A stretch of DNA of 64,000 nucleotides from Streptomyces lichenis (lineage in GTDB: Bacteria; Actinomycetota; Actinomycetes; Streptomycetales; Streptomycetaceae), in NCBI RefSeq assembly GCF_023218175.1, contig NZ_JALPTH010000019.1, positions 62,001-126,000 of the forward strand. Direction: 5' to 3'. Below the pieces are notes generated by a model, which worked only from the letters and a program-made list of their open reading frames with translations, did not search any database and was not told the origin of the DNA. Both the position numbers and the translations under genes were made by a program. Positions 35,139 through 43,185 of the stretch are shown here, piece by piece. Each line of letters begins with the position of its first letter. The first letter of the stretch is position 1.

Positions 35139-36191
35139 ATGCCCCACACCCCCCGCGACCGCGACCCCGAACTCGCCCACCGGCTCAGCAGGCGCGGCAT
35201 GCTCGGCGTCGCCGCCGGCGCCACCGCCGCGGCCCTGCTCCCCACCACGGCGGTCTCCGCCACCGCGGCCGCCCCCGCCGCCGCCCCGGCGCCCGGCCGG
35301 GGACGCCCCGTACTGCCGCCCGGCCGGCTCGGCGTCCAGCTCTACTCGCTCCGCGACAAGGTCTCCACCCTCGGCTTCGCCGCGGTCTTCCGGGAGCTGG
35401 CGCTCTACGGCTACGACGAGGTCGAGTACGCCGGCTACACCCAGGGCTCCGCAGGACCCATCACCCTGGCCCAGCTCCGGCGGCTCACCCGCGACCACGG
35501 GCTGAACGCCATCGGCAGCCACGTCAACTACTACGACGACGGCAACCCGAACGCGTACAGCTTCGCCCAGAACCTCACCAAGGTCCTCGACGAGGCCGAG
35601 GCCCTCGGCCTGAAGCACATCGGCACCGCCTCCGGTCCCTGGCGCTACGGCGCCACCGTGGACGGCTGGAAGCGCTGCGCCGAGGACTTCAACCACTACG
35701 GCGCCGAGGCCAGGAAGCGCGGCATGAAGTTCTACCAGCACAACCACGCCGAGGAGTTCTCCTTCGCCACCGACCGGCCGGACGTCCGCCTCTACGACGT
35801 GCTGCTCGCCGAGACCGACCCGGACCTGGTCCATCTGGAGATGGACATCTACTGGGCGTACGCGGGCGCGTTCCGCTTCGGCCGGCGCCCGGACGGTGTC
35901 CCGGCGCCGTTCGACCCGCTGGACTACGTCCTGCGCGCCCCGGACCGCTACCCGCTGTTCCACGTCAAGGACGGCCGACGGGACATCGCCGAACGCGACG
36001 GCTACCGCATGGTGGACGTCGGCGACGGCGACATCGACTACCGGCGCTTCCTCACCGCCGTGGGCCGCACCCCCGGCGGCCGCCGCGACCACCACTGGCA
36101 GGCCGAGCACGACAACCCGGCCGACTCCTTCGCGTTCGCCCGCAAGTCCAGCGCCCATCTGCACGCGCTGCGCGAACGCGGCGGCCGCTGA
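35139..36191 (+). CDS. Tat-exported sugar phosphate isomerase/epimerase-like protein
   Basis: A 350-residue TIM-barrel protein with a twin-arginine signal: HRLSRRGMLGVAAGATAAAL at 14-33 with cleavage likely near residue 45. The mature protein has the isomerase pattern LGVQLYSLRDKVST, YGYDEVEYAGYTQG, KFYQHNHAEEFSF, LVHLEMDIYWAYAGA, PLFHVKDG and a final DNPADSFAFARKSSAHL. Unlike the two earlier isomerases it acts outside the membrane. It follows eboF by 67 bases and is probably the last gene of the ebo transcript, which fits a product handled on the outer side. Confidence 0.9.
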   Translation: MPHTPRDRDPELAHRLSRRGMLGVAAGATAAALLPTTAVSATAAAPAAAPAPGRGRPVLPPGRLGVQLYSLRDKVSTLGFAAVFRELALYGYDEVEYAGYTQGSAGPITLAQLRRLTRDHGLNAIGSHVNYYDDGNPNAYSFAQNLTKVLDEAEALGLKHIGTASGPWRYGATVDGWKRCAEDFNHYGAEARKRGMKFYQHNHAEEFSFATDRPDVRLYDVLLAETDPDLVHLEMDIYWAYAGAFRFGRRPDGVPAPFDPLDYVLRAPDRYPLFHVKDGRRDIAERDGYRMVDVGDGDIDYRRFLTAVGRTPGGRRDHHWQAEHDNPADSFAFARKSSAHLHALRERGGR

Positions 36192-36200
36192 GCCCGGGGC

Positions 36201-37181
36201 TCAGCCCGCCCCCCGGGCGGTCTCGGCGCGCAGCGCGGCCAGCAGCCAGTCATGGAGGGTGCCCGGCACCGGGACCGGCGGCCCGGACGGAGGCGAGACC
36301 ACCTCGGTGACCAGCTCCCAGTAGCGGTCGATCCGGGGATCCGCGGTCAGCCGGCCGGCCAGCGCCCGGCGGAAGTCCGCGGTGTCCCGCACCCCGCGCG
36401 CACCGGCATAGGCGGCGGCGAAGCAGTCCAGCGCCCCGCCGGCGTGCGGCCCCCGCCCCGCCCGCATCTCGGCCGCCGCCAGCCCGTACGCCTCGGTCAG
36501 GCCCGCGTACAGCACCGCCGGGCGGTAGCCCTCCGCGGTGCTGTGCGCGGCCGGCTGCGGCAAGGCCCCACCCCCGCAGGGCGCGGAGACGAAGGCGTGC
36601 AGCCGGGCGAAGGCGAGCACCTGGGCGGGGGACGGATCGTCCGGCGGCTCGGGAACCGCCTGCTCGACCACCGCCGAGCGCAGCCGGGCCGGCAGCCGCG
36701 GCGGCAGCCAGCCGCGCCAGAACCGGGCCAGCGGGGCGGTACTGGGCGGCGACGCCAACGCGCCCACCAGCAGCAGCCGTTCGGCGCGCTCCTCGGCCGG
36801 GCCGGTGGCCACCACCCGTAGCGCCGCCTCCCGCCAGCGCAGCGCGGCCAGCCGACCGCCGACCTCCACCAGCCGCCGGTCGGCCACCTCCGCCAACGCC
36901 GCCCCGTCCGCGTCCCCGCCGGAGTCCACCCCGGACTCGATCAGCCGCCGCACCTCCGGCACCGGCACGTCCAAGGCCCGCAGCGCCCGGATGAACCGGA
37001 GCCGGCCCAGCGCGTCCACCCCGAACCGCCGGTGCCCGCCGGACGTACGGGCGCCCTCGGGCAGCAGCCCGCGATCGGAGTAGAAGCGGACGGTCTTGAC
37101 GGTGACCCCGGCCCGCTCGGCCAGTTCGCCGATGCTCCACCGGTCACCCTCGTCTCCGGCCGGATGGGGCGCGGCACACAC
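36201..37181 (-). CDS. MerR-family transcriptional regulator
   Basis: A 326-residue regulator. Residues 14-85 are a MerR helix-turn-helix and wing (RWSIGELAERAGVTVKTVRF, YSDRGLLPEGART, GHRRFGVDALGRLRFIRALR). The C-terminal 230 residues form a helical effector domain without the cysteine pattern of metal sensors; only two scattered cysteines are seen. It is divergent from the double hydrolase, and the MerR-type promoter at 37185-37215 lies between them, so it should activate that gene and probably control itself. Start GTG 37181. Confidence 0.92.
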   Translation of the reverse strand: MCAAPHPAGDEGDRWSIGELAERAGVTVKTVRFYSDRGLLPEGARTSGGHRRFGVDALGRLRFIRALRALDVPVPEVRRLIESGVDSGGDADGAALAEVADRRLVEVGGRLAALRWREAALRVVATGPAEERAERLLLVGALASPPSTAPLARFWRGWLPPRLPARLRSAVVEQAVPEPPDDPSPAQVLAFARLHAFVSAPCGGGALPQPAAHSTAEGYRPAVLYAGLTEAYGLAAAEMRAGRGPHAGGALDCFAAAYAGARGVRDTADFRRALAGRLTADPRIDRYWELVTEVVSPPSGPPVPVPGTLHDWLLAALRAETARGAG

Positions 37182-37184
37182 GTC

Positions 37185-37215
37185 TTGAACCTCCCTCAGG
37201 GGGAGTTCCTACCGT
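37185..37215 (+). promoter_or_regulatory. MerR-type promoter with 19-bp spacer
   Basis: A -35 box TTGAAC (37185-37190) and a -10 box TACCGT (37210-37215) are 19 bases apart. That is the over-long spacing that MerR proteins correct by untwisting DNA. The spacer holds the dyad CTCCC-N5-GGGAG (37191-37205). It points to the alpha/beta-hydrolase gene and starts four bases from the MerR start codon. Confidence 0.8.
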
Positions 37216-37271
37216 AGCCGCGCGCGGACGGCCGCAGGGGCCGGGACCCCGCGCAGGAGAGGGGGACTCCC

Positions 37272-38795
37272 ATGGCGGAGCAGCCCATGACGGAGCAGCC
37301 CATGACGGAGTCGATGGCGTTCATCTTGGTGCCGGATGCGTTCACCGGGGGATGGGTCTGGGCGGAGACGACGGCCCTGCTGCGGGAGGCGGGTGCGGCG
37401 GCGTACCCGGCCACCCTGACCGGCACCGACCTGGCGGCACACACCGATGACGTACTGAGAGTGCTCGACGCCCTGACCGAGGAGCGGATCGTGCTGGTCG
37501 GGCACGGCTACGGCAACCAGCCCGCGACCGCCGCCGCCCACCGGCGCCCGGAGCGGATCGCCCGGGTGGTGCATGTGGACGCGGGGCTGCCGAGGAACGG
37601 GGTGGCGCCACTGGCCGCGATCGCCGACGAGCAGACCCGGGCCCGGCTGCTCGGCGGGGAAGGGGCGTCCGGGACCGCCCCGCGTTCCGTACCACCGCCC
37701 GGGCCCGGCGAGTGGGGCCGCCTCGGCAGCACCGAGGGCGTACCGGCCGCCGCGCTCGCCCGGCTGGCGGAGCGGGCGTCCCCGCAGCCGGCAGCCACCC
37801 TCACCCGGCCGCTCCGGCTCACCGGAGCCACCGCCCCGCCGCCGGACACCGCGATCCTCTGCACCGCGAGCGGCGTGAGCATCGCCCTCCTGGAAGGGCT
37901 GCTCGGCCTGGGCGACCCGGACATGACGGCGCTGGCGAAAGCGCGGGCGGCCTTCTTCGAGCTGGCCACCGGCCACTGGCCGATGCTCTCCGTCCCCGAC
38001 CAGCTCGCCGAGGTGCTGCTGCGCGCCGCCGCCGGACAGGGGCACCGGCTGACCGCCCCGACCGAGGAGCAGCCGCCGGCCCATCTCCGGCCCTTCGTCC
38101 TGGAGGTCGCCGAGCGGCCCCGCGAGCGGCACGGCGCCGTCGACCTCCACCTCCCGGACGGCCCCGGCCCCCGGCCGACGATCCTCTTCGTCCACGGCGG
38201 CCCGGTCCCCACCGACCTGAGGCCCACCCCCAGGCACTGGCCCGCTCATCTCGGCTACGCCCGGTACGCGGCCGAGCTCGGCGCGGTCGGGGCCGTGGTC
38301 GACCACGGGCTGCACCGGCTCGACGCTTATCCACGGGCCGCCCAGGACGTGGCCGACGCTCTCGGCCTGCTCCGCCGCGACCCCCGGGTGGACCCCGACC
38401 GGATCGCCCTGTGGATCTTCTCCGCGGGCGGGCTGCTCGCCGCCGACTGGCTCGACGGGCCGCCGCCGTGGCTGCGCTGCCTGGCCCTGACGTACCCGGT
38501 CCTCGCCCCGCTGCCCGGCTGGCCCGCGGTCGACGGCCGCTTCCGCCCAACCGAGGCGCTGGCCCGCGGCACCGGCACGCCTCCCGTCGTGCTGACCCGG
38601 GCGGGCCGGGAGGACGCCGCCATCGCGAACACCGTCTCCGCCTTCCTCGCGGCCGCCCGGGACACCGGAGCCCCGGTCGAGGTGATCGACGTCCCGCACG
38701 GGCGCCACGGCTTCGACACCCTGGACCACACCGAGGAGAGCCGGGATGCCGTCCGGCGGGCCCTGCACGCCGTCCTCGGCCGGCTGACGGCCTGA
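37272..38795 (+). CDS. Double alpha/beta-hydrolase, first domain lacking the nucleophile
   Basis: A 507-residue fusion of two alpha/beta-hydrolase domains. Domain 1 (15-260) has FILVPDAFTGGWVWAE, the nucleophile elbow LVGHGYGN and TGHWPMLSVPDQLAEVLL. The expected serine at residue 79 is glycine, so this domain should not hydrolyse anything. Domain 2 (275-507) has the oxyanion ILFVHGGPV, the elbow IFSAGGLLAADW with S384, and H479 in HGRHGFDT, so it looks active. The N-terminus has a 15-base duplication giving three in-frame ATGs (MAEQP, MTEQP, MTES). AGGAGAGGGGG supports the first. It is under the MerR promoter. A drug- or ester-resistance role is possible but unproven. Confidence 0.85.
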   Translation: MAEQPMTEQPMTESMAFILVPDAFTGGWVWAETTALLREAGAAAYPATLTGTDLAAHTDDVLRVLDALTEERIVLVGHGYGNQPATAAAHRRPERIARVVHVDAGLPRNGVAPLAAIADEQTRARLLGGEGASGTAPRSVPPPGPGEWGRLGSTEGVPAAALARLAERASPQPAATLTRPLRLTGATAPPPDTAILCTASGVSIALLEGLLGLGDPDMTALAKARAAFFELATGHWPMLSVPDQLAEVLLRAAAGQGHRLTAPTEEQPPAHLRPFVLEVAERPRERHGAVDLHLPDGPGPRPTILFVHGGPVPTDLRPTPRHWPAHLGYARYAAELGAVGAVVDHGLHRLDAYPRAAQDVADALGLLRRDPRVDPDRIALWIFSAGGLLAADWLDGPPPWLRCLALTYPVLAPLPGWPAVDGRFRPTEALARGTGTPPVVLTRAGREDAAIANTVSAFLAAARDTGAPVEVIDVPHGRHGFDTLDHTEESRDAVRRALHAVLGRLTA

Positions 38796-38882
38796 GAACG
38801 CCGCCCCGGACACAAGCGGTGCCCGCCCCGGGACGCAGCGCGAGCGTGTTCCGTGCACCGCTCTGACCATCGGATATGCGGG

Positions 38883-38911
38883 TGAAGGGTGCCTCGGACC
38901 CCTGGTAGAGT
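38883..38911 (+). promoter_or_regulatory. Candidate tRNA promoter
   Basis: A TAGAGT box (38906-38911), preceded at 17 bases by TGAAGG, lies 41 bases before the mature tRNA end. The -10 is close to consensus, the -35 poor. Confidence 0.4.
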
Positions 38912-38952
38912 TGTCGATGTCGCCGCGGGGAAGCCCGCGCGACAGACACCTT

Positions 38953-39040
38953 GTCCGGGTGGCGGAATGGCAGACGCGCTAGCTTGAGGTGCTAGTGCCC
39001 TTTATCGGGCGTGGGGGTTCAAGTCCCCCCTCGGACACCA
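38953..39040 (+). tRNA. tRNA-Leu (anticodon GAG)
   Basis: A complete class II tRNA of 85 bases plus encoded CCA. The acceptor stem pairs GTCCGGG with CTCGGAC (one G-T pair). The anticodon stem CTAGC/GCTAG encloses TTGAGGT, giving GAG, which reads CUC and CUU leucine codons. The long variable arm (GCCC...GGGC) and the T arm GGGGG-TTCAAGT-CCCCC fit leucine. The CCA at 39038-39040 is encoded. Confidence 0.98.
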
Positions 39041-39042
39041 GC

Positions 39043-39071
39043 GAAGGCCCCAGCGAAAAGCTGGGGCCTTC
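39043..39071 (+). terminator. Terminator of tRNA-Leu
   Basis: A perfect 12-bp stem (GAAGGCCCCAGC and its complement) with the loop GAAAA, three bases after the CCA end. No long T-run follows. The position and GNRA-like loop support a transcription terminator. Confidence 0.85.
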
Positions 39072-39106
39072 TGCCGTGCTGTGACGCAGTCGATGCGACG
39101 GGGCTG

Positions 39107-39322
39107 CTACCAGTTGGCCTCGATGGCGCCGCCCTGGTCCCAGCCGCCCACGGCGATCTCGGAGCCGCCCGCGGACTCCAGGGACGCGAACTTGCCCTTG
39201 TTCCACTCCAGGGCGCCGAAGCTGCCGTGGTCGCGGTCGTCGTCGTTCGCGGCGGCGGGGACGGTACCGAGCGCCGTGGCGGCGGCGATGAGCGCGGCGC
39301 AGGCGAGGGCCTTCCTCAACAT
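39107..39322 (-). CDS. Small secreted protein
   Basis: A 71-residue protein with a Sec signal peptide (MLRKALACAALIAAATALG, cleavage after VPAAA) and a mature part of about 46 residues that is acidic and glycine-rich: NDDDRDHGSFGALEWNKGKF and EIAVGGWDQGGAIEANW. A GGAGG site lies 8 bases before ATG 39322. I do not recognise a family. The mature repeat-like W..G pattern may be a small beta structure. It is convergent with the tRNA gene. Confidence 0.75.
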   Translation of the reverse strand: MLRKALACAALIAAATALGTVPAAANDDDRDHGSFGALEWNKGKFASLESAGGSEIAVGGWDQGGAIEANW

Positions 39323-39464
39323 GGTGAATCCTCCGTGAGACGCACCGCCCGGTCCGTCCGGGCGGGGTTCGGAGGGAGGGGTTCCCGCGTTCCGGGGCAG
39401 CGGCGCGCGTGTCGCTGCCGATCCCACCCTTTCGAGCGGGTCCGGTCAGCGCAGTCGGCCGGTG

Positions 39465-39711
39465 TCAGGCCGGCCGGCGGCGTACCAGGTCGTGCAGCCG
39501 GCCGCCGGTGTCGGCGGGCGGGGCGGCGGATCAGGGCCTGGGCGATCATCAGCCGCCGGCGCCGGCCGCCCGGGATCCCGGCGCCGCCCGCGACCATGGT
39601 GTGCGGGCCCATCGGCATCCGCCGGAGGTCCTCCGCCTGCCCGGCGTGCAGCCCGGCGAGCTCCACCGCAGCCCATACCTCCTCCTGGGTGTACGGCTCG
39701 GAGCCGGCCAC
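39465..39711 (-). pseudogene. Relic of an ABC-transporter ATPase (NHLM-bacteriocin-exporter-like)
   Basis: Read from 39711, the sequence EEVWAAVELAGLHAGQAEDL and RRMPMGPHTMVAGGAGIPGG, then RRRRLMIAQALIRRP, matches the segment between the helical domain and the signature of an ABC exporter ATPase (normally ...MGLHT-V...LSGGQRQRL-IARAL-RRP). The signature glutamine and serine are changed. Walker A is missing upstream and Walker B, D-loop and H-loop are missing downstream. A +1 shift then gives TGGRLHDLVRRRPA and a stop at 39465-39467, the usual end of such proteins. Both the internal deletion and the lost start show a dead gene. It lies about 420 bases from tRNA-Leu. Confidence 0.7.
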
Positions 39712-39852
39712 GGCTCCAGGGAGGGGGCCACCTCTTCACCCGAACGGCGGGCACGCGGGGTGTTCGTACGCCTACACCGCTTCCGGCCGGGCACTCGCCG
39801 GGGTCCATGAGACGTCCGCGGTCGCAGTCCGCGGCCCGGAGGGAGGCGCCCG

Positions 39853-40677
39853 ATGACCGCTCGCGCGGCGGATGGACCGAGCAGACCCGCCCAAGGACCG
39901 CACGGGGCCGACGGCGGTCCGCACGGGCTGGCCGAGATGCAGGCCGTGGTGTTCGACACGGACGGGGTCATCACCGACTCGGCCCGGCTGCACGCCGCCG
40001 CCTGGCAGGCCGCCTTCGACGCCTGGCTGGCCGCCCACCCGCCCGCCGACCCCGCCCGGCGCGGCCCCTTCGACCCGGTCGCCGACTACGCGCGGTACGT
40101 GGACGGCAAGTCGCGGCTCGACGGTGCCGCCGCCTTCCTGGCCTCGCGGGTGCCGGAGCCCGACCGCGCCACCGTGGAGGCGGTCGCCGCCGACAAGGAG
40201 CGCCGCTACACCGCGCTGCTGCGCGAGCGGGGCGCCGACGCCTTTCCCGGCACCGTGCTGCTGCTGAGGGAGCTGCGCCGTACCCGGACCCCGCTGGCCG
40301 CCGCCTCCGCCTCCCGGCACGCCCGCGCGGTGCTCGCCTCCGCCCATGTCCTCGGGCTCTTCGACGCCCTGGTGGACGGGGTGGAGTCGGCCCGCCTCGG
40401 GCTGCCCGGCAAACCGCAGCCCGCCCTCTTCCTGGAGGCGGCCCGGCGGCTCGGCGTCCCACCCGGCCGCTGCGCCGTGGTGGAGGACGCCACCGCCGGG
40501 GTCGCGGCCGCCCGGCGCGGCGGCTTCGGCCTGGTGGTCGGGGTGGACCGCAGCCCCGGCCAGGAACTGGCCCCCGAGCTGCGCCGGTACGGCGCCGACC
40601 TGGTCGTGTCCGACCTCTCCGCGCTGCTGCCCGAGCCCCCGGCCCGGCCGCCGCACCCGCCCGGGGCACCCCGGTGA
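39853..40677 (+). CDS. HAD hydrolase, beta-phosphoglucomutase family
   Basis: A 274-residue phosphotransferase. The catalytic aspartates are D35 and D37 in VVFDTDGVITDSARLH. The cap domain follows, with YVDGKSRLDGAAAFLASR, the substrate-loop motif of phosphoglucomutases. Further motifs are AAASASRHARAVL, GLPGKPQPALFLEAARRL and CAVVEDATAGVAAAR. It should convert beta-glucose 1-phosphate to glucose 6-phosphate. The gene ends within the start of the GH65 gene (GTGA overlap), and the two form the standard disaccharide-phosphorolysis pair. Confidence 0.94.
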   Translation: MTARAADGPSRPAQGPHGADGGPHGLAEMQAVVFDTDGVITDSARLHAAAWQAAFDAWLAAHPPADPARRGPFDPVADYARYVDGKSRLDGAAAFLASRVPEPDRATVEAVAADKERRYTALLRERGADAFPGTVLLLRELRRTRTPLAAASASRHARAVLASAHVLGLFDALVDGVESARLGLPGKPQPALFLEAARRLGVPPGRCAVVEDATAGVAAARRGGFGLVVGVDRSPGQELAPELRRYGADLVVSDLSALLPEPPARPPHPPGAPR

Positions 40678-43172
40678 GCACCGACCACCGGGCCTGGACC
40701 TGGGAGTACGAGGGGTACGCCGCCGGGCGGCAGAGCCTGCGCGAGTCCCTGTGCACCCTGGGCAACGGCTACTTCGCCACCCGCGGCGCCCTCACCGAGT
40801 ACGGCGCCGACGGCACCCACTACCCGGGCACCTACGCGGCCGGCTGCTACAACCGGCTCACCTCCGAGGTCGCCGGCCGCGCCGTCGAGAACGAGGACAT
40901 GGTCAACCTGCCCGACTGGCTGCCGCTGCGCTACCGCGTGCTCGACCAGACCCCGCCCCGGGAGCGGGAGGAGGGCCGGGACGCCACCGGGCCGGGCCCC
41001 GGTCACGGGCCGGTACGGGCGGCCGCCTCCGGCGACTGGCTCGGCCCCGCCGACGACACGGTGACCGGCCACCGGATGACCCTGGACCTGCGCCGCGCCA
41101 TCCTGCACACCCGCACCCGCTACCAGGACGGCGAGGGGCGGCGGCTCACCGTCCGGCAGCGGCGGATCGTCCATATGGCCGACCCCCATCTCGCCCTGCT
41201 GCGCACCGAGTTCACCGCCGAGAACTGGGCCGGCACCATCGAGGTGGAGGCCGCCCTGGACGGCGCGGTCGCCAACACCGGGGTCGCCCGCTACCGGCAG
41301 CTCGCCGCTCGGCACCTGGTCCACGTCCACACCGGGGACGCCGACCCGGACACCGACCCCGGCACCCTCTGGCTGCGCTGCCGCACCAGCACCTCCGACA
41401 TCCGGATCGGCCTGGCCGCCCGTACCACCGTGGCCCCGGCCAAGGCCGCGATCCAGCGCACCACCCACCATCCCGACCGCCGGGCCGTCCAGCGCCTCAC
41501 CCTGGACCTGCGCCCCGGGCACCCGGTCACCGTCGACAAGTGCGTGGCCCTGCACACCTCCCGCGACGCCGCGATCAGCGACCCGCTGCATGCCGCCGTG
41601 GAACGGGTGCGCCGCGCCCCGGACGCCGACGCGCTGCTCGCCTCGCACCGCACCGCCTGGGGCCAGCTGTGGCGGCGGGCCGAACTGGAGGTCCCCGACG
41701 AGGCGGGGCGCATTCTGCGGCTGCACCTCTTCCACGTCCTGCAGACTCTGTCCCCGCACACCGCCGACCTGGATGTGGGCGTGCCGGCCCGCGGGCTGCA
41801 CGGCGAGGCCTACCGGGGCCATGTCTTCTGGGATGAGCTGTTCGTGCTGCCCTATCTGAACCTGCACTTCCCCGAGGTGTCCCGGTCGCTGCTGACCTAC
41901 CGGCACCGCCGCCTCCAACAGGCCAGGTTCGCGGCCCGGGACGCCGGCTGCACCGGGGCGATGTACCCGTGGCAGTCCGGCAGCGACGGCCGCGAGGAGG
42001 CCCAGCGGCTCCACCTCAACCCGTGTTCCGGGCGCTGGCTGCCCGACCACTCCCACCTCCAGCACCATGTCGGCTCCGCCATCGCCTACAACGTGTGGAC
42101 CTACTGCGAGGCCACCGGGGACAGCGAGTTCCTGCACACCAAGGGCGCCGAGATGATGCTCCAGATCGCCCGCTTCTGGGCCGGGCGCGCCACCTTCGAC
42201 CCCGAGCTGGACCGCTACCGCATCCGGGGCGTGATGGGCCCCGACGAGTACCACGACGCCTACCCGGACGCGGTACGGCCCGGTCTGGACGACAACGCCT
42301 ACACCAATGTCACCGCCTCCTGGGTGCTGGCCCGCACCCTGGAGCTCCTGCGCGAACTGCCCGAGCCGCGCCGCCTGGAGCTGGCCGAGCGCACCGAACT
42401 GGCACAGGGCGAGCTGGAGTTGTGGGAGGACGTGTCCCGGCGGCTGCATGTCCCCTTCCACCAGGGCGTGATCAGCCAGTTCGAGGGCTTCGGCGAGCTG
42501 GCCGAGCTGGACTGGGAGGGCCTGCGGCGCCGGCACGGCGACATCCGCCGGCTGGACCGGGTGCTGGAGGCCGACGGCGACACCGTCAACCGCTACCAGG
42601 CCTCCAAGCAGGCCGATGTGCTGATGCTCGGCTACCTCTTCCCGCCCGCCGAGCTGAAGGCGCTGTTCGCCCGGCTCGGGCACACCCTGGACGACGCGGC
42701 CTGGGGGCGGACCGTCGACTACTACCTGCGCCGCACCAGCCACGGGTCCACGCTCAGCGGGCTGGTGCACGGCTGGGTGCTGGCCCGGGTGCGCCGCAAG
42801 GAGGCCTGGCAGTTCTGCCAGGAGGCGCTGGAGGGCGATATCGCCGACCTCCAGGGCGGCACCACCGGCGAGGGCATCCATCTGGGCGCGATGGCCGGCA
42901 CCCTGGACCTGGTCCAGCGCGGGCTGACCGGACTGGAGACCCGCGCGGGCCGGCTGCGGCTGGACCCGGTGCCGCTGCCGGAGCTCTCCGCGTACGACGT
43001 CAGCCTGCGCTATCGGGGCCACTGGGGCGTCCGGCTGCGGATGACCCCGGGCGGGTTGCATGTCGCCGTACCGCCGGACGGCGGCCGGTCCCCGGTCGAG
43101 GTGGAACTGGCCGACGGCCGCACCGTGGCGGTGGAGCCGGGGCGCTCCTACGACCTGCCGCTGCCGGACTGA
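40674..43172 (+). CDS. Glycoside hydrolase family 65 phosphorylase
   Basis: An 832-residue GH65 enzyme that phosphorolyses an alpha-glucosyl disaccharide (trehalose, maltose, kojibiose or similar) to beta-glucose 1-phosphate. The general acid is E525 in MGPDEYHDAYPD. The catalytic barrel has HVFWDELFVLPYLNLHFPE and YPWQSGSDGREEAQRLHLNP, and the phosphate loop is RTSHGSTLSGLVHGWVL. A linker at about 105-115 is low complexity. The exact disaccharide cannot be told. The adjacent mutase handles the product. No transporter is attached. Confidence 0.94.
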   Translation: MSTDHRAWTWEYEGYAAGRQSLRESLCTLGNGYFATRGALTEYGADGTHYPGTYAAGCYNRLTSEVAGRAVENEDMVNLPDWLPLRYRVLDQTPPREREEGRDATGPGPGHGPVRAAASGDWLGPADDTVTGHRMTLDLRRAILHTRTRYQDGEGRRLTVRQRRIVHMADPHLALLRTEFTAENWAGTIEVEAALDGAVANTGVARYRQLAARHLVHVHTGDADPDTDPGTLWLRCRTSTSDIRIGLAARTTVAPAKAAIQRTTHHPDRRAVQRLTLDLRPGHPVTVDKCVALHTSRDAAISDPLHAAVERVRRAPDADALLASHRTAWGQLWRRAELEVPDEAGRILRLHLFHVLQTLSPHTADLDVGVPARGLHGEAYRGHVFWDELFVLPYLNLHFPEVSRSLLTYRHRRLQQARFAARDAGCTGAMYPWQSGSDGREEAQRLHLNPCSGRWLPDHSHLQHHVGSAIAYNVWTYCEATGDSEFLHTKGAEMMLQIARFWAGRATFDPELDRYRIRGVMGPDEYHDAYPDAVRPGLDDNAYTNVTASWVLARTLELLRELPEPRRLELAERTELAQGELELWEDVSRRLHVPFHQGVISQFEGFGELAELDWEGLRRRHGDIRRLDRVLEADGDTVNRYQASKQADVLMLGYLFPPAELKALFARLGHTLDDAAWGRTVDYYLRRTSHGSTLSGLVHGWVLARVRRKEAWQFCQEALEGDIADLQGGTTGEGIHLGAMAGTLDLVQRGLTGLETRAGRLRLDPVPLPELSAYDVSLRYRGHWGVRLRMTPGGLHVAVPPDGGRSPVEVELADGRTVAVEPGRSYDLPLPD

Positions 43173-43185
43173 GGGCCCGCCCCGG

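Noticed and set aside
38815..38862. AGCGGTGC/GCACCGCT inverted repeat after the double hydrolase as terminator
   Set aside because: The arms are only 8 bp with a 32-base loop, too open to call, although it lies in the right place.
39446..39808. Intact small ABC-transporter gene near tRNA-Leu
   Set aside because: Recognisable ABC residues are split between two frames and both nucleotide-binding Walker motifs are missing, so it is treated as a pseudogene.
40206..43061. A 951-codon frame on the - strand across the HAD and GH65 genes
   Set aside because: Shadow of two clear genes on the other strand, without recognisable domains.
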